In this document: piece after piece, positions 17,007-25,602 of the stretch
Layout of the letters: each line of letters opens with the position of its first letter
How positions within the stretch are numbered: position 1 is the first letter of the stretch
Assembly: GCF_009677585.1 (NCBI RefSeq)
Contig: NZ_WKYV01000002.1
Coordinates: 1-64,000, forward strand
Source: Lactonifactor sp. BIOML-A5
Lineage (GTDB): Bacteria; Bacillota; Clostridia; Lachnospirales; Lachnospiraceae
DNA length: 64,000 nucleotides
Direction: 5' to 3'
Position numbers and translations under genes: made by a program
The notes under the pieces: generated by a model
Database searches by the model: none
Told to the model about the DNA's origin: nothing
What the model saw: only the letters and a program-made list of their open reading frames with translations

Positions 17007-17801
17007 TCAAGTTAGAAATTCTTTAATCACATCCCTTACTATTTTTTCTTCCTCCTTGCTCAGAAGGTGTCCATATTTGTTATTGGTGGCAGCGCTCTCC
17101 TGGATGCCTCTGGCCAGCTGCTCCATCACTTCCTGAGATGGAAGTTCCTTTGCCTCCCCGGCAGCGGGCTTATCAGCGGGCTGGGAGATTACTTTTCCTT
17201 TTTTCAGTTTGGAAGCCTTCCCGGTCACAGGAAGATTTCTTCCTGTCTTCCCTGCCTGGGTCTGTGAGGCAGCCTTTGAGGTTTCCATAGGTACTACTTT
17301 GTTGGTTTCTATATGTTCGTTTTCCAGGTAATCAAGAAGTCCGTCTTCTATCAATTCCTCCTGGTAGGAAAATGCCAGCAGCTGGCGGAATATGATAAGT
17401 GCAGCTATCATACCTCCCGCGGCAATCAGCGTCCCCGGCCTGCTCCAGGGATTGGCGGGAGTCCACTGCCCGCTTCTGTAGGCTTGTACCAGATCCAGAC
17501 CCGCAAAGAGAATAGAAAAGACGAAAGCGTACCACATGGTTCCCTTGAGTCTGTGCAGGGATATTGGCCCTATCTTTCGTCCGTTCATCCGTTTCTTAAT
17601 AAAGATAACAGGATTGTTTATCTGTGAGTGTTCTTTTAGTAACTGGTGGTAGTCCTGGCAAAACTGCTGCATCCATTTCCCTTTGGGATATGGAAGACGG
17701 GATACATCCTTTATTGTTTTTTTATAGGATATATACACCATTAACAAGCTGACAGCTCCTAATACTCCTGCACACCAGATACCGTAATAAAATAAATTCA
17801 C
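17007..17801 (-). CDS. Membrane protein of unknown function
   Basis: The 264-residue protein is not one I can name. It begins with a membrane helix (about 4-22), followed by a basic cytosolic stretch rich in Lys/Arg (about 25-85). A hairpin of two helices follows (about 90-150), then a charged, low-complexity Lys/Gln/Ala/Pro linker. The C-terminal segment, MEQLARGIQESAATNNKYGHLLSKEEEKIVRDVIKEFL, looks helical. The GTG at 17801 is preferred because AAGGGGGAATCATT precedes it; the frame is open further upstream without a ribosome site. A TATAAT box (17844-17849, minus strand) lies about 45 bases upstream, so it has its own promoter downstream of mtnN. Confidence 0.65.
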   Translation of the reverse strand: MNLFYYGIWCAGVLGAVSLLMVYISYKKTIKDVSRLPYPKGKWMQQFCQDYHQLLKEHSQINNPVIFIKKRMNGRKIGPISLHRLKGTMWYAFVFSILFAGLDLVQAYRSGQWTPANPWSRPGTLIAAGGMIAALIIFRQLLAFSYQEELIEDGLLDYLENEHIETNKVVPMETSKAASQTQAGKTGRNLPVTGKASKLKKGKVISQPADKPAAGEAKELPSQEVMEQLARGIQESAATNNKYGHLLSKEEEKIVRDVIKEFLT

Positions 17802-17932
17802 AATGATTCCCCCTTTTGCAATTTGCAGATTTTGTACGGTTCCATTATAGGTCACCCGGGGGAATTTGGAAAGCAAAATCGGTCGACAAATTCTCTGGTT
17901 TCTTGCGGCAACAGAATGCGACAAAAGGCGCT

Positions 17933-18631
17933 TTACAGCCTGCCTACCATATTTTCTACCAGCCGTACACTGTGTACTATGGCCTGCTTCTCAAAAGCTC
18001 CGTAATCCATGGTAGCACTGTTGTCTGCCTTATCAGAGATCGCCCGGAAGATCACAAAAGGGATCTTATTCAGATAAGCGGCCTGGGCAATTGCAGCCCC
18101 TTCCATCTCCGTGCAGCAGCCCTGGAAGTTCTCTGTGAGAAATTTCTTTTTCTCATTGTCTGAGATGAACTGATCACCGCTCACGATTCTTCCGGGTATT
18201 GCCTGAATATCCGGATTGACTTCCCTGCATGCGGCAAGCCCTGCTTCAGCCAGTGCTTTATCTGCCGGAAAAGCCAGGGTGTCCATCCTGGGAATCTGGC
18301 CCAGTGGATAACTAAAAACAGACGCGTCCACATCATGCTGGAGCGCGTCTGTTGAGATTACCATATCTCCTATATTCAGATCCTTGTCTAAAGCTCCTGC
18401 AATTCCCGTATTCATCACAGCCTCCACCTGAAAATCATCGGCCAGGATCTGTGTACACAGCGCCGCGTTTACTTTCCCGATCCCGGAACGCACCACTACT
18501 ACATCCTTTCCGTTTAGTTTTCCCTGATGGAACTCCATTTGGGCCTTTACAGTTACCTTTGTATCCGTCATCTTTTCTTTCAGGGCAGCTACCTCTTCCT
18601 CCATAGCCCCGATAATACCAATATGGTTCAT
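17933..18631 (-). CDS. mtnN: 5'-methylthioadenosine/S-adenosylhomocysteine nucleosidase
   Basis: The 232-residue enzyme cleaves adenine from methylthioadenosine, S-adenosylhomocysteine and 5'-deoxyadenosine, in methionine salvage and S-adenosylmethionine by-product removal. Family signatures are GIIGAMEEEVAALKEKM at the N terminus with the catalytic glutamate, GKVNAALCTQIL, NTGIAGALD, CTEMEGAAIAQAAY (ribose-binding Glu) and FRAISDKAD with the catalytic aspartate. The ATG at 18631 is preferred over the one at 18637 because AAGGAGAATGCAG gives it normal spacing. TATAAT with an upstream TG (extended -10) lies about 50 bases upstream on the minus strand. Confidence 0.95.
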   Translation of the reverse strand: MNHIGIIGAMEEEVAALKEKMTDTKVTVKAQMEFHQGKLNGKDVVVVRSGIGKVNAALCTQILADDFQVEAVMNTGIAGALDKDLNIGDMVISTDALQHDVDASVFSYPLGQIPRMDTLAFPADKALAEAGLAACREVNPDIQAIPGRIVSGDQFISDNEKKKFLTENFQGCCTEMEGAAIAQAAYLNKIPFVIFRAISDKADNSATMDYGAFEKQAIVHSVRLVENMVGRL

Positions 18632-18766
18632 CTGCATTCTCCTTTTTACACTGATTCTTTTGGTCTGTCTTTAACGATCTGCATTATTATAGCAGATTCT
18701 AACCAGTTGTACCAGGGGAGAATACTCCATTACTTAGAAAAGGGCGTCAGCCGGATTGCTCCGCAA

Positions 18767-20161
18767 TCATTCCGTATGTCTCAGCGCGGCCTGGAATATC
18801 TTGTCCAGCTCTGTCTTCTTCCAGTCCTCCAGGACATATTCCACGGGCTGCCCCTGAATCTCCCTGTAAATCTCTTGTAAGCTGTCCTTGGCTGTTTTTT
18901 GTCCATCCAGCATCCATCTTTGCATGTTATCCTTGGGAGAAAACAGAGATGCATCCAGATATTCTCTGTACTCATCCAGGGAACGGTCACTGCATACAAA
19001 CCCTGAAGAGATCCCTTCTTCCATTTCTTCCAGAAGGGTATCCTCCACTTCATCCTCCGGAATGCCGTCCAGAATCTTCTGCGCAAAGGTAATCGCCTCC
19101 AGATCCTGGATCAGCTGCAGGGGATCAAAGAGCTCATCCAAACTCTGGGTACCCACACAGTAGAATCTCCGGGCGCCGTCCAGAGCCCCGGCCATAATCA
19201 TCATGCCTTTTTCCATAGCGGTCCTTCCGTCAGGCTCCTTTCCCCAGGTATGGATATTGGTGCTGGAATAATCCGGTTCTTCCCCTCTGATATAGGCAGT
19301 CAGCTCTGCGGCCGCCTGCTCGTAGAGAAATTTTTCAGGGGTACCGAAGGCAATGTTAAAGTACTTAAAGTCAAAGGGAAATAGATTTGGTCTTATCTCT
19401 CCCTGCAGGCCCGTGAGCAGTTCTACTAATACCGCGCCTCCTGCCGCCTCGGCCAGGACAACCGCCAGGCCCATAGACAGGTTCATGGGTGTGGTAACTC
19501 CCATATTCGGCATGGAAAATGTATAAAAAGAATTCAGCCGAGAGCTGAATTTACGCACAATGTCAAAGGCATCCCCTCCCAGGGTCAGAGGGCTTATCAT
19601 GTATACCGGAAGATGGGTCATTTCCTGGCCCATTACCCCGGTCATCTCAAACATATATTCCGCCGCCTCTACAGAATCCGGAGCTGCCGGCCAGCACCCG
19701 GAGCAATGTTCTGCTGCAATCTGATACCTGGCCAGGGAGGACAGCTGTGCCGGTACATCCGTAGGGTAGCCTGGGATCACCGGATTCAGGGGGTATCTCC
19801 TGTGTGCCTTTTCCACAAAGGCTGCATATTCACCCAGCTTTTCCCGGCCGAATTCCAGGATCCGGCCGGCATCCGGATCGCGGTAATGATAGGTATACAG
19901 ACTGGCCTCCCCGTGCAGCCTGCTTCCGTGTTTGTCAGGGGGGATCTTCTTCCCTTGTTGACGGAGGAGAAATTCCCTGTATGCCGTTTCCCGGATCAGG
20001 GCCCTGTCTCCCCGCACCTCAATTCCTTCCTTATGCTTCAGCTCCTCAAGGGCCTGGGGATCTGTCACTTTAATCCCTGTATGTGCCAGAATCCTTCCTG
20101 CGCCTTCTATAATATGCTCCGCCCTCTGAGGGGAGAGATGTCTTCCCTTCCGTAATCTCAT
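18767..20161 (-). CDS. MttB-family (trimethylamine-type) methyltransferase without pyrrolysine
   Basis: The 464-residue protein matches the MttB superfamily over its length. Examples are the N-terminal segment LSPQRAEHIIEGAGRILAHTGI, the central HLPVYMISPLTLGGDAFDIV with neighbours, and WGKEPDGRTAMEKGMMIMAGAL followed by LQLIQDLEAI. In trimethylamine methyltransferases a pyrrolysine sits in the active site, encoded by in-frame TAG; this gene reads through without one, as in glycine-betaine, proline-betaine and carnitine demethylases. Those enzymes pass the methyl group to a small corrinoid protein, and no such gene lies here. It is the last gene of an operon with a binding protein, two permeases, a PfkB kinase and a SIS protein, overlapping the SIS gene stop by ATGA. 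The substrate may be an N-methylated compound carried with a sugar; this is inference. Confidence 0.85.
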   Translation of the reverse strand: MRLRKGRHLSPQRAEHIIEGAGRILAHTGIKVTDPQALEELKHKEGIEVRGDRALIRETAYREFLLRQQGKKIPPDKHGSRLHGEASLYTYHYRDPDAGRILEFGREKLGEYAAFVEKAHRRYPLNPVIPGYPTDVPAQLSSLARYQIAAEHCSGCWPAAPDSVEAAEYMFEMTGVMGQEMTHLPVYMISPLTLGGDAFDIVRKFSSRLNSFYTFSMPNMGVTTPMNLSMGLAVVLAEAAGGAVLVELLTGLQGEIRPNLFPFDFKYFNIAFGTPEKFLYEQAAAELTAYIRGEEPDYSSTNIHTWGKEPDGRTAMEKGMMIMAGALDGARRFYCVGTQSLDELFDPLQLIQDLEAITFAQKILDGIPEDEVEDTLLEEMEEGISSGFVCSDRSLDEYREYLDASLFSPKDNMQRWMLDGQKTAKDSLQEIYREIQGQPVEYVLEDWKKTELDKIFQAALRHTE

Positions 20162-21207
20162 GCTTTTTCTCCCTTTTTATAGTCTCCCACTATCTTGGAG
20201 AGATAGCGGAACCCGTCTACATCCAGTCCTTTTTTGTCTGCAACCCGCTCTGCCAGAAGCTGGAGGGGGATCAGCAGGGCTGCCGGCGACAGGCACTCTT
20301 CCCTGCATTTTGCCACAGGTATCACAAACTCCCGCGGGATACATCCGTCTATTGGCGTATCTGTAACAAGGGAAACTGTAACCCCGGCATTTTGCAGGTA
20401 TTCTCCGTGTTCCAGCGCAGTCTGGGTATACTCCTCCCCGGAGGCAAGGAGAACTGCGGGCAGTCCCTCTTCAATCACCTCAACGGTTCCGTGCCGGAAG
20501 TCCGAAACGCTGGACCCGGAGGTATGGATAAAGGTCTTTTCCTTCATCATCAGGGCTCCTTCTATGGCTGTGGCTGCATTTGCCCCCATTCCCAGCAGAT
20601 AGAGATTCATGCAGGGGATCAGGGCATCTGCCAGGCGCTCCAGAGCCTCAGGGCAGAGCTTCATGGTGCTGCGGATAATATCCGGAATCTCAAGAAATGC
20701 CCCCTTAAGCTCCGGCCGGTAACCGGCTGCTATGATGGATAAGATCAGAAATGATGCCATATTTGTCTTTGTGGCGGAGCTTATCTCCCGCCCGCTGTGA
20801 AGAAGCATAACCTCTGAGGCATTCTCTGCCAGACTTGACTTGGGATCATTAGTGATTCCCCAGAATGAGATCCCTCGTTCTTTCAGTTCTTTTCCCACAA
20901 CCTTTGTCTCATAGCTTTCCCCGGACTGGGAGATAAAGATAACAAGAGTGTCCTTGTCAATTGACGGCAGCAGATAACACAGTTCATCCGACTGGATAAT
21001 CTGGGGCTTCAGGCTGCAGTACTTTAGAAATGCATACCTTGCCATATGGCACGCATAGAGAGATGCGCCTATGCCTGTAAGCACCAGCTGCTTTTTTCCC
21101 TGAAGCAAGTCTCTGAAATATTCCCCTTTCGGCAGGTATGCGTCCAGGATCTTCTGCGCCACCTCCGGCTGATCCTGGATTTCCTGCCACATTGCTGTAT
21201 GTTTCAT
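20158..21207 (-). CDS. SIS-domain sugar-phosphate isomerase/deglycase (GlmS/FrlB-like)
   Basis: The 349-residue protein has two SIS domains, as in the isomerase half of GlmS and in Amadori deglycases. The first has TGIGASLYACHMARY and FISQSGESYETKVVGKEL, the Ser/Thr-rich phosphosugar loop. The second starts near residue 195 with LYLLGMGANAATAIEGALMMKE and contains SDFRHGTVEVIEEG, a loop close to the active site in this family. FrlB- and GfrF-type enzymes split phosphorylated Amadori compounds into glucose 6-phosphate and an amine. The ATG at 21207 follows AAAGGAGGAGAAA; upstream in-frame codons overlap the permease gene and are not needed. The stop overlaps the start of the methyltransferase gene, so the two are probably translated together. 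Confidence 0.85.
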   Translation of the reverse strand: MKHTAMWQEIQDQPEVAQKILDAYLPKGEYFRDLLQGKKQLVLTGIGASLYACHMARYAFLKYCSLKPQIIQSDELCYLLPSIDKDTLVIFISQSGESYETKVVGKELKERGISFWGITNDPKSSLAENASEVMLLHSGREISSATKTNMASFLILSIIAAGYRPELKGAFLEIPDIIRSTMKLCPEALERLADALIPCMNLYLLGMGANAATAIEGALMMKEKTFIHTSGSSVSDFRHGTVEVIEEGLPAVLLASGEEYTQTALEHGEYLQNAGVTVSLVTDTPIDGCIPREFVIPVAKCREECLSPAALLIPLQLLAERVADKKGLDVDGFRYLSKIVGDYKKGEKA

Positions 21208-21218
21208 TTTCTCCTCCT

Positions 21219-22061
21219 TTATCCCTTTACAGAGCCTGTGGTCAGACCCTTGGTTAAATATTTCTGAAAACAAATGTATAATAGGATGGACGGTATCATT
21301 ACTATATTAAGTCCTGCAAACAAGGTTACCCAATCTGCCTTCAGCTTAAAGGATTCCATCAGGGCAATAATTCCTACCGGAAGAGTGAGGAGTTCCTTAT
21401 CATGTATAAAGGTGAGGGCAAATATATAGTCGTTCCATATCCAAACAAAGTTAAAGATGATGATCGTTATAATCCCATTCTTAGACAGGGGGAAGATAAT
21501 CTTCCAGAAGGTGGAGTGAACCCCGCACCCGTCGATAGCTGCCGCTTCCTCCAGCTCTCTGGGCATGCTCCGGTAAAATCCGCTCATGACCAGGATAGAG
21601 TAGGGAAGGCTGAACACCACATAAAGGAGCCCCAGCCCAAGATGGGTATTCCACAGATTCAGTTTATACAGCACCGTGAATTCTGATGGCAGCACCAGGG
21701 CTGTGGGGACATAAAGCCCTGCTATAAAAAGCATCAGCACCACTTCGCTCCATCTTTTCTCACTGCGCACCAAAATGTAGGCTACGGTAGAGGACAGAAC
21801 CACCACCACAAGTACAGAGACTATGGTAATCAGAATACTGTTCAGGGCATAGCTCTGAAAATCTATCTTTACCCAGGCATTGCTGTAGTTTTCCAGCTGC
21901 CACTTCTGAGGCAGGGCCCAGGGATTTGCCACAAATTCTTTGTTGGTCTTAAAAGAGGTATAGAATACCCAGAATACAGGGAACAGTACAATCAGCCCGT
22001 ATCCCCCTGCCAGCAGGTCCCGCAGAACTCCCAGCGGTCTTATTTTCTTTTTGTTATTCAT
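21219..22061 (-). CDS. Carbohydrate ABC importer permease (MalG type)
   Basis: The 280-residue inner-membrane protein has about six membrane helices. The inward loop EELEEAAAIDGCGVHSTFWKIIFPL is the EAA motif that docks the ATPase; the segment starting PRELEEAAAIDG at about residue 180 is typical for CUT1 permeases. It is the second permease of the importer; its start overlaps the stop of the first by 8 bases. It belongs to the operon that ends with the SIS and methyltransferase genes. No ATPase is encoded in the operon. Confidence 0.92.
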   Translation of the reverse strand: MNNKKKIRPLGVLRDLLAGGYGLIVLFPVFWVFYTSFKTNKEFVANPWALPQKWQLENYSNAWVKIDFQSYALNSILITIVSVLVVVVLSSTVAYILVRSEKRWSEVVLMLFIAGLYVPTALVLPSEFTVLYKLNLWNTHLGLGLLYVVFSLPYSILVMSGFYRSMPRELEEAAAIDGCGVHSTFWKIIFPLSKNGIITIIIFNFVWIWNDYIFALTFIHDKELLTLPVGIIALMESFKLKADWVTLFAGLNIVMIPSILLYICFQKYLTKGLTTGSVKG

Positions 22062-22938
22062 CCCTGCACCCCGCTTTCGTCAGTCTCATAATTGCAAATA
22101 TAATAAGAAACAGTATGCCGAAGAGCAGCACGCCGATGGTGGAAGCGTACCCGTAATCGCTGTAGGTAAATGCATTTTCATACAGGTATGTGGTCAGAAG
22201 CTCTGATGCACGGTTGGGTCCGCCCTTTGTCATTACATATACAAGCTCGAAAGAGTAATTAAAGGCCGTAACGCAGAAGAATACCAGTGAAGTGCGGATC
22301 TCCTGCCAGATGCCCGGGATGGTTATGTGGACGAACTGCTGCCATGCACTGGCCCCGTCGATAGAAGCCGCCTCGTATCTGTCGTCTGGTATATTTAAGA
22401 TGGCCGCAATGAACATAATCATATAGAATCCAATGTTAATCCACACAAGGGGAACGGTAAGCGCACCCATAATTACGTTGGTCTCGCCCAGCCATACGTG
22501 CTGCAGCTTTGAAAGGCCAATCTTTCCAAGGAATCCGTTGACCAGGCCAAAGGATGGGTTATAGATAAACATCCACAATACAGAAACCACTGCAATAGAC
22601 ATTACGTAGGGGATAAAGTAGATAATGCGCAGCCCCTGATGGTATTTTGATTTCTTTCTGGTAACCATAACCGCAAATGCCAGGGCAATGGAAAAGGTAA
22701 ATATGGTGCAGAAGATTAGGATGAACACATTATTTCCCAAGGCCTTCCACACAATGGGATCCTCCAGGAGGCGTTTAAAGTTGGCAAGCCCCACAAATTT
22801 AATGTTCTCTGAAAACCCTGACCAGCTGCACAGGCTGAGAAACAGAGACTTCACGCAGGGATAAAGGCAAAATATCCCGTAGAGCAGCAATGTGGGTACC
22901 AGATATGTGATTAAAAAGCTTTTTTTCTTTCCTACCAT
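22054..22938 (-). CDS. Carbohydrate ABC importer permease (MalF/UgpA type)
   Basis: The 294-residue protein has six membrane helices starting with FLITYLVPTLLLYGIFCLYP, and the EAA loop DDRYEAASIDGASAWQQFVHITIPGI (about residues 190-215). The start at 22938 sits two bases after the kinase stop with AGGTGAATGAC before it; longer forms upstream overlap the kinase gene and lack membrane character. It pairs with the downstream permease to form the channel of a CUT1-type sugar importer. Confidence 0.92.
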   Translation of the reverse strand: MVGKKKSFLITYLVPTLLLYGIFCLYPCVKSLFLSLCSWSGFSENIKFVGLANFKRLLEDPIVWKALGNNVFILIFCTIFTFSIALAFAVMVTRKKSKYHQGLRIIYFIPYVMSIAVVSVLWMFIYNPSFGLVNGFLGKIGLSKLQHVWLGETNVIMGALTVPLVWINIGFYMIMFIAAILNIPDDRYEAASIDGASAWQQFVHITIPGIWQEIRTSLVFFCVTAFNYSFELVYVMTKGGPNRASELLTTYLYENAFTYSDYGYASTIGVLLFGILFLIIFAIMRLTKAGCRDE

Positions 22939-22939
22939 G

Positions 22940-24058
22940 TCATTCACCTGCCCTTTCCAGTTTTGTGTACCCCTGCATAAATTCATAGAGCCGGTATACA
23001 TCCGGGCTCTCGCCTGTGCGGACATAATAGCCCGATGTGGCATTGCCAAGCCTCAGGCTCTCCGCCAGGGGCAGCCCCTGCAGCAGCCCAAAGCACAGAC
23101 CCGCGTTAAAGTTATCCCCGCCCCCGGTTGACAGTTTGGGAACGGGGGTGTAATACCCCTCTTCCTTTACCATGATTCCCTTGGTATAGCCGTAGGCACA
23201 GTGGGGAAGATGGAGGATGAGGTAATCGATGCTAAGCCTGCGGCTTATCTCCTGTCCCATTTCTCTTCTGCTTTTTCCCTCTCTGTGGAATAAGGCCTTA
23301 TAGATCAGGCGGGCCTCATTTTCATTCATGCTGAACACCGTTGTCCTGTATTCTGCAAATGCTTCTCCCAGGCGCAGGATCTGGACCAGTTCCTCCCCGG
23401 ACTTTCTGGATGCATCCGAGAGATCCAGGAGAAGCCATTTGTTTTTCTCTTTTTTTCCTCCTTTTATACAGTTGTCATAAACCGCCTGAAACAATGCTGT
23501 AGCCTCGGCCAGCTCACTCCAGTTGAGAAGGGCGATCAGGCGGCTGTCCCTGAAATATCCTATGAGTTCTTCTCTGTTCATCCTGCCGGCTATCATATCC
23601 CAGGTCATTTCCTTTAGGTTATCCATTGAAGAAAGCATAACCTTGCCGTCATGAAACTCCAGGGCATTGCACTGCCCGGTTCTGCACACGGAATGGAGCA
23701 TGCAGTTGCCATTCATATTCTTAAATACCGGATCAATCTTAGGATACCCCATACTGCCGATACAATGTGTCTTTACCCCAAGGGTGCCAAGGCTGTTGGC
23801 AAATATGGCCATATTGCCCCCGATTTTCTCCTGCTGAAGCTCCAGTTCAATGGAACAGCTCATGTTCTTCTTTGATATCAGATAACTGCCAAATTCCTCA
23901 ATGGTTTCAAAGTATGTACCGGGCAGCTGTCCGCTTTTTTGTTTTACCGCACGCACCACATGATCCACGACTACATCAAAACCGGCAGCAGCAGTAATGC
24001 TGCTGCCGGACTTCATGGCACGTTCTAATACCTCTAATATTTTTATATTATTTGCCAC
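22940..24058 (-). CDS. PfkB-family sugar kinase
   Basis: The 372-residue protein is a ribokinase-type kinase. QEKIGGNMAIFANSLGTLGVKTHCIGSMG is the N-terminal GG signature with the sugar-binding region. The C-terminal signature is STGGGDNFNAGLCFGLL, where Asp is the catalytic base (normally GAGDxFxAG). It is longer than fructoselysine kinases (near 280 residues), with an insert around residues 60-80 and another near 155-180. A GTG start at 24058 overlaps the binding-protein stop by 11 bases. Together with the SIS protein it suggests import, phosphorylation and then cleavage or isomerisation of a sugar compound, as in Amadori pathways. The substrate is not determined. Confidence 0.85.
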   Translation of the reverse strand: MANNIKILEVLERAMKSGSSITAAAGFDVVVDHVVRAVKQKSGQLPGTYFETIEEFGSYLISKKNMSCSIELELQQEKIGGNMAIFANSLGTLGVKTHCIGSMGYPKIDPVFKNMNGNCMLHSVCRTGQCNALEFHDGKVMLSSMDNLKEMTWDMIAGRMNREELIGYFRDSRLIALLNWSELAEATALFQAVYDNCIKGGKKEKNKWLLLDLSDASRKSGEELVQILRLGEAFAEYRTTVFSMNENEARLIYKALFHREGKSRREMGQEISRRLSIDYLILHLPHCAYGYTKGIMVKEEGYYTPVPKLSTGGGDNFNAGLCFGLLQGLPLAESLRLGNATSGYYVRTGESPDVYRLYEFMQGYTKLERAGE

Positions 24059-25385
24059 CGCTTGTCTCCTGTGCTACTTTATCCATTCTCTCGCAGAATT
24101 CTTCTGCATTTATTTCCTCCTGGATTAAAGCATTGATGCAGTTATTCAGTTCCCCGAGTACCTCTTTGTATCTCACTTTGTAAGAAGGAGATATAATGCT
24201 TACATTGTCATCTGCCATCTTCCACATGGTCTGTGCGCTCTTTGGAAGCAGTTCCATTACCTCGTCAGACTGTTCTTCCATAGCCAGCAGGAAGCCTGTC
24301 TTTTCAGCCACATATTTGGCATTTTCTTCAGAATAGAATAATTTTACAAGTTCTTTGATATATTCCAGCTTGCCGTCATCCTCCTGCTTCGGAAGAACCA
24401 TACATTCTACAACAGCTGTGGTTGAAGTCTTGCCGGCTTCCTCGCCTGGCGCATACATAGGCTGCAGGTCAAAGTCGTCCGGCCACTGATCCTCCATCTC
24501 TCCTTCCAGCCAGCTTCCTGAGGGAACAAAGGCGTCGTTGTTTCCGATGAAATCAATCTGAGACTGGATGTGGTCCATGGCCAGCGAGTTCTTATCTATA
24601 TAGCCAGCATCCCTCATCTCCTGAAGGCGGGTAACCGCTTCCAGAGCTGCGGGCTGTTTCCAGGCACCCGCCTCGTTGTTGTTAATAGCTTCCATTGTTT
24701 TCGGATCCAGATTTTGAATCATGGGTACCAGAAAGGCATCTGCCAGCATAAAGGGGTATACACCTGCATAAATCATAGGGGTAACACCGCTGTCCTTTAT
24801 GGTTTTGCACAGCGTCTGGTATTCCTCCCAGGTAGACGGTACTGTCCAGTTATTGTCCGCAAAGAGCTTGCCGCTGTAAAAGTTGCCCGCGATCAGCTTG
24901 CTGGTGGGAAGGAAATAGTGGGATCCGTCCACCTCACCCAAAGCAAGTCCTGCGGAGAAAATGGTTTCCTCCATGGTCTTAGTGCCCTCTGCATTCTGCT
25001 CTGCCAGTATGTCGTCTACGGGATATAACAGCCCTTCTTTGGCAAACCCATAATAGTCCACATCACTGATCCAGGTCTAGAAGATATCCGGAGCCTCTTT
25101 GACATTGAGAAGATTGCGGATTACCTCTGCCGCCTTGGCGTTACTCTCAAATTCCACATTTACATTAGGATATTTCTCCTTAAACTTCTCCAGAGGCAGA
25201 TCCCAGAACTGCTCAGACACCTCCTGCTGCCAGAGAATGGAAATGGTGACGTCCTCATCCTCTTTGCTGTCTCCCTTTGCCTCTGTTTTCGTGTCCTCTT
25301 TTGCGCTGTCCTTACTGCCTCCGCAGCCTGCCATCGAGAATACCAGTGTGCCTGCGCATAACATAGCTACAAATTTCTTAAACAT
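24048..25385 (-). pseudogene. Sugar-binding lipoprotein gene interrupted by an in-frame TAG
   Basis: The reading frame encodes a typical CUT1-type binding protein of 445 codons: signal peptide with lipobox MAGC (Cys21), an acidic Lys/Asp/Glu linker, VTISILWQQE as the first strand, and a C-lobe ending in AQETSGGK. Codon 103 (25077-25079) is TAG, in the sequence Asp-Ile-Phe-stop-Thr-Trp-Ile-Ser, where homologues usually continue as PDIF-x-TW. There is no frameshift; both sides are in the same frame and well preserved. A single base change from CAG or TGG would explain it. The rest of the operon is intact. It could be a recent nonsense mutation, a sequencing error or a suppressed codon; an inactive protein is the simplest reading. 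The start follows GGGAGGAAACT. Confidence 0.8.
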
Positions 25386-25439
25386 AGTTTCCTCCCATAA
25401 TCTTTCCTGTTTCGGAACCAACCTTTGGTTCTGTTGATT

Positions 25440-25580
25440 AATAGTTTATTCCCCCGCAGGCGGCTTACGCCTCCAGGGTACCACTTCGGTTTCCGCGGTA
25501 TGTACCGAAATGGTATAAATCTGTCCGGCTGTATCCCCCCTGGCTTCCGGTCAGAATTTATTCTGTTTATATCATAAAGC
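25440..25580 (-). promoter_or_regulatory. Structured leader ahead of the binding-protein operon
   Basis: On the minus strand CCAGGG and CCCTGG enclose a long dyad: ACCATTTCGGT pairs with ACCGAAGTGGT (25479-25490/25504-25515, one mismatch). A small hairpin CAGAAT/ATTCTG precedes it and GGCGTAAGCC follows it. The order gives a compact fold of about 110 bases just before the ribosome site region. It could be an operator or a cis-acting RNA; I recognise no known riboswitch family. Confidence 0.4.
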
Positions 25581-25602
25581 TGTACCTTCCTCCGCCCGCC
25601 GG

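Noticed and set aside
24048..25061. A separate 337-residue gene starting at a GTG inside the binding-protein gene
   Set aside because: No ribosome site or signal peptide precedes it; it is the downstream part of the interrupted reading frame.
24048..25385. Pyrrolysine encoded by the TAG in the binding-protein gene
   Set aside because: TAG serves as a normal stop elsewhere in the window, the MttB homologue lacks an in-frame TAG, and no pyl gene is seen; kept only as an unlikely alternative.
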